A stretch of 64,000 bases of DNA from Proteiniphilum sp. UBA4977. Its GTDB lineage: Bacteria; Bacteroidota; Bacteroidia; Bacteroidales; Dysgonomonadaceae. The stretch lies in contig DGZP01000064.1 in assembly GCA_002398565.1 (NCBI GenBank), positions 26,700 through 90,699 on the forward strand, in the 5' to 3' direction. Numbering within the stretch: position 1 is the stretch's first letter; the number at the start of each line of letters is the position of its first letter. The notes beneath the pieces are model-generated. The model did not search any database and was not told where the DNA came from. It saw nothing but the letters and a program-made list of their open reading frames with translations. Position numbers and translations under genes: made by a program. Below, piece by piece: positions 42,456-51,366 of this stretch.

Positions 42456-42519
42456 ATTATTTGTTTTTATTTTGTTGATTTATACTTCTGATTCTTCATT
42501 GTTTGAAATAGACTGAGCG

Positions 42520-42564
42520 CAAAAATATGTCTTTTATTTTACTTTTTCGTTACAAAACAATGAA
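42520..42564 (-). promoter_or_regulatory. PHO-box-like promoter D
   Basis: Reverse-strand half-sites TTCAT (42564-42560), GTAAC (42553-42549) and GTAAA (42542-42538) are 11 bp apart, with a full-match -7 TATTTTTG (42527-42520). Their distances to the TTTG (41, 30, 19 bp) equal those of half-sites 2-4 in elements A-C. The first half-site position (42575) is poorly matched. Confidence 0.55.
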
Positions 42565-42576
42565 GTTTTCCAAACA

Positions 42577-42606
42577 GAAAGAACGGACATTGCTGTCCGC
42601 CCTTTC
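42577..42606 (-). terminator. Terminator after the broken GH2 gene
   Basis: In reverse-strand RNA a 13-bp stem (42606-42594 with 42589-42577, two G-U pairs) closes a GCAA tetraloop. It lies 29 bp after the reconstructed GH2 stop and abuts PHO-box-like promoter D. Confidence 0.65.
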
Positions 42607-42634
42607 ACATATTGTATCTTGAATCCAGCTGATA

Positions 42635-44108
42635 TTAATATTTCCAGTTAGCCTTTTCTTCTATTTCTGCTGTCTTGTCGACTGGTACCAGAGTAAATCC
42701 CCAGTGGTAATCCCTGTAGGCAGGGATGCTGTATTCTGGTAGTGGACGCGCCCCCCCAGCTGTTGTATCCGGCTACTCCCTGCTGTTTCATATCAATGCA
42801 GACCTCCACGAAATTGCGCGGCGTGATGTCGTTGATATGTGTGTGACGCGGACGGTTATTTTTTGCCTCCACTTCCGAGCGTGCTGCAATTTCTTCGCTA
42901 CTGAAATTATTCCACTGATAGGGCCGGTATGTGGTCTCTTCCGAATCAAAGTCTTCCACACTGTTGCGGAGTGCGTTGAAGCCAATAGTACTGTCCGCAA
43001 CCAGTATGAGTCCTTTTTGGCCGTTTGTGAGGGCCACCCAGCGAGTATCAGTCCTATGCCCGTTTTCCTGCGGACGTACATAGGGGGAAATAATTCTTTT
43101 CGGCTGTTGTCCTGTACAGACCTACTTTCAACCCTGAAGCCCTGGCAATATAGTTCTCACCCGGGCCCCTGCCAAAATAAGTCACTTTATTCATAGTAGC
43201 AGGCAAACGAAAACGAATGCCGATACGCGGAATATTCAGTACCGGGGATGTATTGTGTGTTGTGGAGACTTCCGGAGAGAAAGTGGCTGTCTGTGTGGCC
43301 TCTGAAACTGGAATCTGTTTTTCCTGTAACTCCGTGGACAAGAAATCAACAGACACCTTTACTATCCCCGAGGGAAACATCTCTTTCAATACCACTCATG
43401 CGCCAGAAATCTTGCGCTTCAAGATAAGATCCTGTGCTCCAGCGAAATATTTTTAAGACGAGTGAGTTTTTTCCCGGTTTCACATATTTATTGATCCGGA
43501 ACTCTGCGGCCTTTTTGGAATCTTCACTGTAACCGGCCTCTTTTCCGTTGATGTATACGTATACACCTGATTTGGCAGCATCGATACAGAGAAAAATCTC
43601 CCTGTCGTTCCAGTCTTCGGGAATTACGATCTCCCTTCGATACACACCAACCGGATTCTGTTCCGGCAGATAGGGTGGGGCCATCTTTGGAAAACGGGTA
43701 ACGGGATCTCTTTCTACAAATTCATACGGATGAGTCACGTAGAATAGGTATACCAAAACCCTGTATCTCCCGGTTACCAGGAACCCTTATATCTTTCCAT
43801 CCCGTGAGGGAGACGATTGAATCGGTAATATTCTCAGGAAGGTTTTTGTATCCGTTCACAAAATAAAACTTCCATATTCCGTTGAGGGATAAATAGTACT
43901 TACTCTGTTCAAACCGGGACTGCAACGCGTCCTGCCTGCTGTCATATGTCATGAACTGCGTGCGCGGATATTCTTTGTTTACCTGTACAACGTTCAGATC
44001 CTGCCAGTATGGAAGTTTTCGCAAACCGGATGTCACTCTGGTTTCCTGTGCGTGCAGAGTATTGAATGACAGCACACTTATCGCAGCTACCAATAAAAAT
44101 ATTTTCAT
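42635..44108 (-). pseudogene. GH2 beta-galactosidase pseudogene (internal deletion plus three frameshifts)
   Basis: The 5' part codes for a signal peptide and the GH2 sugar-binding domain start (SKYYLSLNGIWKFYFV, GWKDIRVPGN). A one-base insertion at 43742 shifts into the continuing frame (VTHPYEFVERDP, GVYRREIVIPEDW, FWRMSGIERDVSL). Near 43370-43390 it jumps directly to the C-terminal small-chain domain (EMFPSGIVKV, YFGRGPGENYIAR), so the central TIM barrel with the catalytic glutamates, roughly 550-600 codons, is gone. Further +1 shifts sit in a G5 run (43083-43087) and a C7 run (42751-42757). The last frame restores HWGFTLVPV and ends at 42635. The remains cannot make an active enzyme. Confidence 0.93.
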
Positions 44109-44129
44109 TAAAACTAGATTTGTTGCGAT

Positions 44130-44999
44130 TTATATCCGATTTATTTCAGATAACAGGGTATCAGCCAGTCGGCTTGCTCCGATCCTGAAAAGGGTAGGTG
44201 TACACCATTCTTCTCCCAGCATTTCTTTGACAAGGGTGTAATATTTGACAGCATCGGAGGTGGTGGAAACTCCGCCAGATACTTTCAATCCTATTTTACG
44301 GCCTGTTTTTTCATGATAGGATTTTATTGCATGGCATATCACCCAGGCCGCTTCCAGTGTTGCTCCCGGAAAACCTTTTCCTGTTGATGTTTTCAAAAAA
44401 TCGGCACCGGAATAAAGTGCAAGGATGGCAGCGTTGTGTATAAGCGATCCTGTCTTCAATGCTCCAGTTTCGAGGATAACTTTCAGCGTTGCATGGCGAC
44501 ATGCCTCTTTAATTTCAGAGAGCTCCTCGCACATTTCCTCATATTCTTCTCCGAGGAGCAGCCCCACATTGAGTACCACATCAATTTCATCTGCACCGTC
44601 GGCCACTGCCAGCGCCGTTTCAGCTACCTTCACCTCTGTAAAGGTCTGCGACGATGGAAAACCGGCCGATACACAGGCTATTTTTACGTCGGCGGTCAAC
44701 GCTTCCTTTACAGTGTGTGCAAAATTTGGATATACACAGATGGCTGCCACATTTCCCACTTCCGGAGTGGAACCTTCGAAGCCGTTCACCTGTTCAACGA
44801 ACTTCCAGACACTTTCACGGGTGTCTGTTGTATTGAGCGTGGTGAGGTCAATACAGCCATAGATCTTCTTATAGACCTCTCTGTTGTTGTTCTCTTCAAA
44901 TTTTTCTGCAACAAGCCGTTCTGCCTGCTCGCCTATTTCTCTGTCTGTCAATGTAAGCGGATGGTTCCTGATGGCTTTTAAATATTTGTCTGATTCCAT
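44130..44999 (-). CDS. deoC: Deoxyribose-phosphate aldolase
   Basis: 289 residues. It cleaves 2-deoxyribose-5-phosphate to glyceraldehyde-3-phosphate and acetaldehyde. Key positions: CIDLTTLNTTDTRESV near the N-terminus, AICVYPNFAHTV, DEIDVVLNVG, LKVILETGAL, DFLKTSTGKGFPGATLEAA with the Schiff-base Lys, and GLKVSGGVSTTSDA with the second Lys. The N-terminal 30 residues are longer than in E. coli DeoC, as in other Bacteroidota. It lies 12 bp after the mazG-type gene and is the last gene of the uvrC-dtd-mazG-deoC run. Confidence 0.96.
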   Translation of the reverse strand: MESDKYLKAIRNHPLTLTDREIGEQAERLVAEKFEENNNREVYKKIYGCIDLTTLNTTDTRESVWKFVEQVNGFEGSTPEVGNVAAICVYPNFAHTVKEALTADVKIACVSAGFPSSQTFTEVKVAETALAVADGADEIDVVLNVGLLLGEEYEEMCEELSEIKEACRHATLKVILETGALKTGSLIHNAAILALYSGADFLKTSTGKGFPGATLEAAWVICHAIKSYHEKTGRKIGLKVSGGVSTTSDAVKYYTLVKEMLGEEWCTPTLFRIGASRLADTLLSEINRI

Positions 45000-45011
45000 T
45001 TATTAAAGGTG

Positions 45012-45341
45012 TTAGTGATTTATACGATTATTATTCAGGTGCCTCGTGGCATCTCTTGCTGTTTTCTTTTCAATATTTTTTTGTAGCGATTCTTCCAGAT
45101 CTACCCCTGTCTGATTTGCCAGGCAAAGGAGTACCCAGAGCACATCAGCCATCTCATCCGGAAGATTTTTGGATAAATCGGACTCTTTAAATGACTGTTC
45201 TCCGTATGTTCGTGCCATGATACGGGCCAGTTCACCCACCTCTTCCATCAGGATCGTCATGTTGGTCAGTTCGTTAAAATAGCGTACCCCGTATTCATGA
45301 ATCCATTGATCGACCAGTTTCTGTGCTTCCTTTATTGTCAT
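45012..45341 (-). CDS. MazG-like nucleotide pyrophosphohydrolase
   Basis: 109 residues, a single MazG-type all-alpha domain. Metal ligands are in TNMTILMEEVGELARIMARTY (ExxE) and LPDEMADVLWVLLCLANQTGVDLEESL (ExxD). Enzymes of this size hydrolyse (deoxy)nucleoside triphosphates or related pyrophosphates, cleaning the nucleotide pool. The gene is 39 bp after dtd and 12 bp before deoC, two other housekeeping genes. Substrate preference cannot be read from sequence. Confidence 0.9.
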   Translation of the reverse strand: MTIKEAQKLVDQWIHEYGVRYFNELTNMTILMEEVGELARIMARTYGEQSFKESDLSKNLPDEMADVLWVLLCLANQTGVDLEESLQKNIEKKTARDATRHLNNNRINH

Positions 45342-45380
45342 TGTGCTAAGATTATCGATATGATATTAAAAATATGCCTG

Positions 45381-45836
45381 TTAATAATCCCTGTTTTTGG
45401 AATCGATCCAAATAGTAACAGGTCCGTTGTTTATCAGATGCACCTGCATGTCTGCACCAAATTCACCTGTCTGAACCGGTTTTTCAAGTAACAAGGATAA
45501 TTTTTTGCAAAATTGTTCATACAGTGGCACCGATACTTCCGGTCGGGCTGCTCTGATATAGGATGGACGGTTTCCTTTTTTTGTGTTTGCATGCAGTGTG
45601 AATTGGGAAACGATCAGAATTTCTCCATCAATATCCAGGACAGATTTGTTCATTGTACCCTTTTCGTCGTCAAAAATACGTAAATTTACAGTTTTCCTGC
45701 ATAAAATATCGATGTCTTCCTCTGTATCGGAAGCCTCAATTCCAATGAATAGCAGCAGGCCATTTCTGATACTGCTTTTTTCGACACCGTCAATATTTAC
45801 GCCCGCGCTGGCAACCCGCTGTATCAACAATCTCAT
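45381..45836 (-). CDS. dtd: D-aminoacyl-tRNA deacylase
   Basis: 151 residues. It removes D-amino acids and glycine mischarged on tRNAs. The two signature motifs are present: SQFTL (in EILIVSQFTLHANTKKGNRPSYIRAA) and the cross-subunit Gly-cisPro motif in NNGPVTIWIDS. The N-terminus MRLLIQRVASAGVNIDGV is typical. It starts 3 bp after the uvrC stop, indicating translational coupling. Confidence 0.97.
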   Translation of the reverse strand: MRLLIQRVASAGVNIDGVEKSSIRNGLLLFIGIEASDTEEDIDILCRKTVNLRIFDDEKGTMNKSVLDIDGEILIVSQFTLHANTKKGNRPSYIRAARPEVSVPLYEQFCKKLSLLLEKPVQTGEFGADMQVHLINNGPVTIWIDSKNRDY

Positions 45837-45839
45837 AAT

Positions 45840-47678
45840 TCAAAATTTATCAGGTGCATTTTTTCCCAATTCTCCGGTAGACTCTTTTCCTTCCATGATC
45901 CAATTCACGAGAATGGCGGCTTTACTTTTTCCGGCAATTATTGCAATTTCTTCCTCATTTGCCTCTTTTAGACGTTTGATGCTTTTGAAATGGGTGAGCA
46001 GTTTCTTTTTCGTTTCAGGACCTATACCTTTCACTCCGTCGAGTTCCGAAATTAATTGCGTCTTACTTCTCTTCTGGCGGTGAAATGTGATTCCAAAGCG
46101 ATGCGCCTCGTCGCGGAGATGCTGTATTAATTTTAACGTTTCAGAATTCTTGTCGATATAGAGCGGCACTGAATCTCCCGGGTAATAAATTTCTTCCAAA
46201 CGCTTCGCAATCCCTATTACGGCAATTTTTCCGTAGAGGCCAATTTTCTGAAGCGATTCCACAGCAGCGTGCAATTGACCCTTACCTCCGTCAATCACAA
46301 TCAGTTGGGGCAGGGGAGAGCCCTCGTTAAGCAGCCGAGAGTAGCGTCTTTCCACAATTTCGCGCATTGATGCATAATCATCGGGTCCTGTGACACTCTT
46401 TATATTGAAGTGGCGGTAGTCTTTTTTCGAAGGCTTCGCCTTTTTGAAGACCACACATGCCGCCACCGGATTTGTCCCTTGAATATTGGAATTATCAAAA
46501 CATTCAATATGCCTGGGTAACTCTTTTAAGCGGAGATCCTTCTGTACCGTTTTTAAGATTCTCGTGGTGCGTTGCTCGGGGTTCAACATCTCCGCTTTTT
46601 TCAGCTTGTCGATCTTATACTGTTTCACATTTTTTTCCGACAGCGACAGGAGGCTTCTTTTTTCACCACGTTGCGGTACAACAAATTCAATACCCTGTAA
46701 TTTCAATTCCGGTATAAATGGTACAATAATTTCTTTCGAATCGCTGCCGAACCGTTGACGCATTTCCAGTATTCCCATTCCGAGCAACTCTTCCGGTGTT
46801 TCATCGAGCTTCTTTCTATATTCAAAAGTGTACGCCTGGTTGATTGCACCGTTTACTACATGAAGATAATTGATAAATGCTGAATTTTCATCCTCTTCAA
46901 TAGAGAAGACGTCCAGATTGTAATTTATATTACTGATTACCTGAGATTTTTCCCTGAAGTTTTGAATAAGCAACATTTTTTCCTTCAGTTCGTTCGCTTC
47001 TTCGTATCGCAACTGCTGAGACAACAGCTGCATCTTTTCTTCCACTTGTTTCTCTATGAGGTTGATGTTCCCTTTTAGAATTTCCGCGATCTCGCCGATA
47101 TTCTTCTGGTAACTTTCCAGCGATTGAAGGCCTTCACACGGACCATCGCAACGCTTGATGTGATACTCGAGGCAGACCTTGAATTTTCCCGCTGCGATAT
47201 TTTCGGGTGAGAGGTTAAGGCGGCATGTTCTCACTTTATATATCTTTCGAATAAGTTCCAGAAGGGCATTCACCGAGGTCACCGATGTGTAGGGGCCGTA
47301 ATACCTTGAACCGTCTCTCACTATATTTCGTGTTTTATATACACGCGGAAAAAATTCATTTTTTACTACAATGGATGGATAGGATTTGTCATCTTTCAGC
47401 ATCACATTGTAACGCGGCTTCAGCTGCTTGATCAGATTATTCTCCAGCAGAAACGTATCTTCCTCGGTGTTGACAACAATGTATTTTATCTTGCATATCT
47501 TCCTGACCAGGATTCTTGTTTTGGGATGCTCCTGCACCTTATTGAAATAGGAAGAGACTCTCTTCTTCAGATCCTTTGCCTTACCTACATAAATGACCGT
47601 GCCTTTTTCGTCCACAAACTGGTAACAACCCGGTTGATGGGGTATCACGGCAAGCGTATTTTTTATTTCGTCAGTCAT
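45840..47678 (-). CDS. uvrC: UvrABC excinuclease subunit C
   Basis: 612 residues. It makes the dual incisions in nucleotide excision repair. The N-terminal GIY-YIG nuclease reads PGCYQFVDEKGTVIYVGKAKDLKKRVSSYF. A cysteine cluster (CRLNLSPENIAAGKFKVCLEYHIKRCDGPC) follows. The UVR domain is at about 200-235 (MQLLSQQLRYEEANELKEKM), the RNase H-like 3' nuclease has IECFDNSNIQGTNPVAACVVF and LIVIDGGKGQ, and the C-terminus has tandem helix-hairpin-helix (LDGVKGIGPETKKKLLTHF). It heads a four-gene run with dtd, mazG-like and deoC. Confidence 0.98.
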   Translation of the reverse strand: MTDEIKNTLAVIPHQPGCYQFVDEKGTVIYVGKAKDLKKRVSSYFNKVQEHPKTRILVRKICKIKYIVVNTEEDTFLLENNLIKQLKPRYNVMLKDDKSYPSIVVKNEFFPRVYKTRNIVRDGSRYYGPYTSVTSVNALLELIRKIYKVRTCRLNLSPENIAAGKFKVCLEYHIKRCDGPCEGLQSLESYQKNIGEIAEILKGNINLIEKQVEEKMQLLSQQLRYEEANELKEKMLLIQNFREKSQVISNINYNLDVFSIEEDENSAFINYLHVVNGAINQAYTFEYRKKLDETPEELLGMGILEMRQRFGSDSKEIIVPFIPELKLQGIEFVVPQRGEKRSLLSLSEKNVKQYKIDKLKKAEMLNPEQRTTRILKTVQKDLRLKELPRHIECFDNSNIQGTNPVAACVVFKKAKPSKKDYRHFNIKSVTGPDDYASMREIVERRYSRLLNEGSPLPQLIVIDGGKGQLHAAVESLQKIGLYGKIAVIGIAKRLEEIYYPGDSVPLYIDKNSETLKLIQHLRDEAHRFGITFHRQKRSKTQLISELDGVKGIGPETKKKLLTHFKSIKRLKEANEEEIAIIAGKSKAAILVNWIMEGKESTGELGKNAPDKF

Positions 47679-47703
47679 TTTATTTCAGGAAATTTTACAC
47701 GTG

Positions 47704-47711
47704 CAAAAATA
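47704..47711 (-). promoter_or_regulatory. -7 element of uvrC
   Basis: TATTTTTG on the reverse strand, 25 bp upstream of the uvrC ATG, matches TAnnTTTG. The A/T-rich region before it lacks an obvious -33 TTG. Confidence 0.55.
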
Positions 47712-47723
47712 CAAAATAAAACC

Positions 47724-47757
47724 CATTTTTGCCTATGATGCTTTTAAGGCAAAAATG
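47724..47757 (-). terminator. Terminator of apt
   Basis: A perfect 10-bp stem (CATTTTTGCC at 47724-47733 with 47748-47757), followed on the reverse strand by a T-rich run. It separates apt from the uvrC promoter. Confidence 0.75.
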
Positions 47758-47810
47758 AGTCCTTTCTCGCATGTGTTTTAAAAGAGGAATACCGGTGATT
47801 AGCGGTAGTT

Positions 47811-48341
47811 CTATACTGAAAATTTCAGGATGGTATCTATTTCAACTTCTTCTGGGAACAGTTTCCGTGCATGCAATTCTTCAAGTTCGATCAGGAAGTT
47901 TATATAAATTTTTCTGACACCCTGTTTCCTGATCAGGTTGTAGGCTGCCAGCATAGTCCCACCGGTGGCAAGCAAATCGTCGTGTATTAAAACCACGTCT
48001 TCTTCACTTAGTGCATCGGCATGGATTTGAATGGCATCATCGCCATATTCTTTGACATAGGCTTCTTCAATGACCTGGTAAGGCAATTTACCCGGCTTGC
48101 GAACCGGAACAAATCCCGCGCCCAACTGAATAGCAAGTGCAGGACCCATGAAAAATCCGCGTGATTCTATTCCCACGACCTTCGTTATTCCTTTGTTACG
48201 ATATTTTTCAACCAGGATTTCCGAGAGTTCCTTCAGATGTTCCGGCGATTGAAAGAGGGTCGTAATGTCTTTGAACTGAATGCCCGGAATTGGAAAGTCA
48301 GGGATATTCCTGACTGCGGAAGTAAGTGTTTCGATGCTCAT
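47811..48341 (-). CDS. apt: Adenine phosphoribosyltransferase
   Basis: 176 residues. It makes AMP from adenine and PRPP. The family features are FPIPGIQFKDITTLFQSPEHL, GIESRGFFMGPALAIQLGAGFVPVRKPGKLPY and the PRPP-binding loop VVLIHDDLLATGGTMLAA. It lies 47 bp after mnmG with a parS site in between and ends at its own terminator. Confidence 0.98.
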   Translation of the reverse strand: MSIETLTSAVRNIPDFPIPGIQFKDITTLFQSPEHLKELSEILVEKYRNKGITKVVGIESRGFFMGPALAIQLGAGFVPVRKPGKLPYQVIEEAYVKEYGDDAIQIHADALSEEDVVLIHDDLLATGGTMLAAYNLIRKQGVRKIYINFLIELEELHARKLFPEEVEIDTILKFSV

Positions 48342-48364
48342 TTTTCTATTTATGTTTTCTGAAT

Positions 48365-48380
48365 TGTTCCACGTGAAACA
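48365..48380. other. parS centromere site for ParB
   Basis: TGTTCCACGTGAAACA matches the canonical 16-bp ParB-binding site TGTTnCACGTGAAACA at every defined position. It lies in the 47-bp gap between mnmG and apt. Such sites cluster around the replication origin and load ParB and SMC. mnmG (gidA) is itself often origin-linked. Confidence 0.93.
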
Positions 48381-48388
48381 TTGCTGCC

Positions 48389-50263
48389 TTATCGTCCCAG
48401 GAGAACCAGCAAAACCGATATGTCGTTGGGTGATACGCCCGGAATTCTGCTTGCCTGGGCAATTGTTTCAGGGTTGATATTCGTGAGTTTCTGTCGTGCC
48501 TCGGTTGACAGCGACTGTATCTCATTGTAATTAAATTTATCTTTGATGCGAATATCTTCGAGGCGGGTTATCTTATCGGCCATGATCCGCTCTCGTTTGA
48601 TGTATCCGCTGTATTTTATTTCGATATCGGCTGATTCTATAATCTCCTCTTTCCGTTCAGATATCTGTTGCAGCAACTTGTTGAGCGGGGCAATCACACC
48701 TGCCATCAACCTAAGATCGATATGTGGCCGGGTGAGCAGGTCCAACAGTTTCACGCCATGTTTCAATGGTGCTGAGCCGATACTCTCCAGAAATGGATTT
48801 ATTTGTTCAGCTTTGACCGAAAAGTTCCGGGAAAAGTGGATTATTTCTGCGACTTTTTCTTCTTTACGGCCGAGTAGCTGAAGTCTGTATTCCTTTGCCA
48901 GTCCCAGTCCGGCTGCCTTACGGGTGAGCCTTTCGTCGGCATTGTCCTGACGGAGAAGTATGCGGTATTCTGCACGGGAAGTAAACATACGGTAGGGCTC
49001 GTCTACTCCTTTTGTGACCAGATCATCGATCAGCACGCCAATGTAGGCTTCATCCCTGTGCAATACGAAGGGACTTCCCCCATGACAGTTGATGTGAGCG
49101 TTGATACCTGCCATGATACCTTGTCCTGCTGCTTCTTCGTAACCCGTGGTTCCATTGATTTGTCCTGCGAAAAAGAGGTTTCTTACCTGTTTTGTTTCGA
49201 GGGTGGGGTGGAGTTGGGTGGGATCGAAGAAATCATATTCTATGGCATAACCGGGACGGAATATATGTACATTCCGGAATGCGGGGACCCGCTGCAGCGC
49301 TTTTAACTGCGTCTCCAGCGGGAGTGAAGAGGAGAATCCGTTGAGATAGTATTCGTGGGTTGTCTCTCCTTCCGGCTCAAGAAAAAGCTGGTGACTGGTC
49401 TTGTCTGCAAATGTAACAATCTTCGTTTCAATACTGGGACAGTAACGGGGACCTATACTTTTAATCTGTCCGTTATAGAGAGGGGAATCGTGTAATCCTT
49501 CACGCAGGGCCTTGTGAACCTCCTCCGACGTGTAGGCTATCCAACAGCTGCGTTGCTGTAAGGTACGTTCCACTTCCGGCAGATATGAAAATTTATGGAA
49601 ATCTTCTTCTCCTTTTTGTTCCTCAAGAAGGGAAAAGTCTACGCTTCTGGCGTCAATCCTGACAGGCGTTCCCGTTTTCATCCGGTCGGTTTTGAATCCC
49701 AGATCACGCAGTTGTTCGGTCATACCAAATGAAGCCGGTTCACCGAGGCGGCCTCCTCCAATCTGTACTTTTCCTATATGGATCAGTCCATTCAGAAAGG
49801 TCCCGTTTGTCAGGATTACCGCTTTTGCAGAAAATTCAACGCCCATACGGGTCTTTACACCAGTGACGGTTTCCTGGCAGATGGTCAGTGAACTGACCAT
49901 GTCCTGCCACATATCCAGATTGGGAGTGTTCTCTATGATCTCCCGCCAGGTCTCAATGAATTTCATCCGGTCGCTCTGCACACGGGGGCTCCACATGGCG
50001 GGTCCTTTGGAACGATTCAGCATTCGAAATTGAATGGCTGTTTTGTCGCTCACAATCCCGGTCTGCCCTCCCAGCGCATCAATTTCACGTACAATTTGCC
50101 CTTTTGCAATGCCGCCGACGGCAGGATTGCAACTCATCTGGGCAATTTTGTTCATATCCATTGTAATGAGCAACGTGCGGGAACCCATATTGGCAGCTGC
50201 CACCGCAGCTTCACATCCTGCATGTCCCGCACCCACTACGATAATGTCGTAATTGAAAGTCAT
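48389..50263 (-). CDS. mnmG: tRNA U34 carboxymethylaminomethyl synthase subunit MnmG (GidA)
   Basis: 624 residues. With MnmE it modifies the wobble uridine of several tRNAs. The FAD-binding N-terminus DIIVVGAGHAGCEAAVAAANMG, the signature SCNPAVGGIAKGQIVREIDALGG, GPRYCPSIETKIVTFADK, GTTGYEEAAGQGIMAGINAH and the C-terminal helical domain (IRIKDKFNYNEIQSLSTEARQKL) are all present. It starts 19 bp downstream of a -7 element. Its partner mnmE is not in the window. Confidence 0.98.
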   Translation of the reverse strand: MTFNYDIIVVGAGHAGCEAAVAAANMGSRTLLITMDMNKIAQMSCNPAVGGIAKGQIVREIDALGGQTGIVSDKTAIQFRMLNRSKGPAMWSPRVQSDRMKFIETWREIIENTPNLDMWQDMVSSLTICQETVTGVKTRMGVEFSAKAVILTNGTFLNGLIHIGKVQIGGGRLGEPASFGMTEQLRDLGFKTDRMKTGTPVRIDARSVDFSLLEEQKGEEDFHKFSYLPEVERTLQQRSCWIAYTSEEVHKALREGLHDSPLYNGQIKSIGPRYCPSIETKIVTFADKTSHQLFLEPEGETTHEYYLNGFSSSLPLETQLKALQRVPAFRNVHIFRPGYAIEYDFFDPTQLHPTLETKQVRNLFFAGQINGTTGYEEAAGQGIMAGINAHINCHGGSPFVLHRDEAYIGVLIDDLVTKGVDEPYRMFTSRAEYRILLRQDNADERLTRKAAGLGLAKEYRLQLLGRKEEKVAEIIHFSRNFSVKAEQINPFLESIGSAPLKHGVKLLDLLTRPHIDLRLMAGVIAPLNKLLQQISERKEEIIESADIEIKYSGYIKRERIMADKITRLEDIRIKDKFNYNEIQSLSTEARQKLTNINPETIAQASRIPGVSPNDISVLLVLLGR

Positions 50264-50281
50264 TTTTATAATTTAAGGATG

Positions 50282-50289
50282 CAAAGATA
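50282..50289 (-). promoter_or_regulatory. -7 element of mnmG
   Basis: TATCTTTG on the reverse strand matches the consensus and lies 18 bp before the ATG, giving a very short leader. Confidence 0.6.
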
Positions 50290-50353
50290 CTAAAAAAGAA
50301 AAAGTTACGATTAATCAGGATGTTAATTCCAGATAACAGAAGAAAAACCTTCT

Positions 50354-51313
50354 TTATTTCAGGTAGATACGGAGATATATCGGGAGGTGGTCACTGTAGC
50401 CCCCGTTATAATTTCCACTGTAGGTACGGTTGGGGCGTAGGCGGTTCTTTCTGTCGCTGTGTAGCAGGTAGCGGGGATTGAATATATCGGCATATTCTGG
50501 TTTGCATTCTATCTTCTCCGACAATAACAGGCTCCCCGAGACGATGAATTGATCAAAGAGCAGCCAACCTTTGTGGTAGGTGGTTCCCAACCCTTTTTTA
50601 TAGCGTGGATAGAATAGATTATACAGTTTCATATTCACTATATTGGTGAATTCTTTTTTAGCAGCAAGAATTTGGTCGATGCTATTGTCGTCGGGAGTGT
50701 CGTTGAAATCACCCATGATAAGTATTTTTTCATCCGGATTTTCATCCTGAATTTTTCGGACTGCATTCCTCAATTCACTCGCCACAAAATAACGCCTCCG
50801 TTCCGACACTTCCGTCCCGGCATTGCGCGAGGGGAAATGTACCACGTAGAGATGAAGAATTTCTCCGTTCACTGTTTTTCCTTTCACATAGAGAATATCC
50901 CGTGTTCTGTCCTCAATTCCAGGCAGATGAACAAGGATGGGACTTGAGTCAAGGACAATCCATGTTGCGGTGTTGTATATCAGTGCCACATCCGAACCTC
51001 TTTCGTCGGGGCTGTCATAATGAACAAAACTATACCCGCTGATACCTTTGCGGTTCATTTCATCCAGAATACTTTCCATCACCCATTTGTTTTCAATCTC
51101 AGCCAAGCCGATCACATCCGGATAGTTGGGGTGCACAATCTCTCCGATTACTTTTGTTAATTTGCCCACCTTGTCGTTGAACCGCTCCATGGTCCATTTC
51201 CTGAAACCTCCGGGTGTGTAATCGTCATCCATGGTCGTCGGATCATCCATGGTATCATAAAAATTCTCGGTATTGTAAAACATGAAGGAGAAAGAATGTT
51301 GCATAATGGACAC
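50354..51313 (-). CDS. Endonuclease/exonuclease/phosphatase-family protein
   Basis: 319 residues with no signal peptide. The EEP fold is clear: FMFYNTENFYDT, DVIGLAEIENKWVM (metal Glu), LHLYVVHFPSRNAG, ILIMGDFNDTPDD (catalytic Asp/Asn) and GGYSDHLPIYLRI (catalytic Asp-His). It hydrolyses phosphodiester or phosphomonoester bonds; members act on DNA, RNA or phospholipids, and the substrate here is unknown. It is transcribed away from the ybeY gene's stop in the same direction. No PHO-box-like array lies upstream. Confidence 0.9.
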   Translation of the reverse strand: MSIMQHSFSFMFYNTENFYDTMDDPTTMDDDYTPGGFRKWTMERFNDKVGKLTKVIGEIVHPNYPDVIGLAEIENKWVMESILDEMNRKGISGYSFVHYDSPDERGSDVALIYNTATWIVLDSSPILVHLPGIEDRTRDILYVKGKTVNGEILHLYVVHFPSRNAGTEVSERRRYFVASELRNAVRKIQDENPDEKILIMGDFNDTPDDNSIDQILAAKKEFTNIVNMKLYNLFYPRYKKGLGTTYHKGWLLFDQFIVSGSLLLSEKIECKPEYADIFNPRYLLHSDRKNRLRPNRTYSGNYNGGYSDHLPIYLRIYLK

Positions 51314-51366
51314 AGATAATTTACAAATGTAAATAATGCACTCGATTTCAGTTGATTTGGTCTGAA

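Noticed and set aside
42635..44108. The GH2 frameshifts as pure sequencing errors
   Set aside because: Two lie in homopolymers and could be errors, but the loss of the catalytic domain cannot be explained that way.
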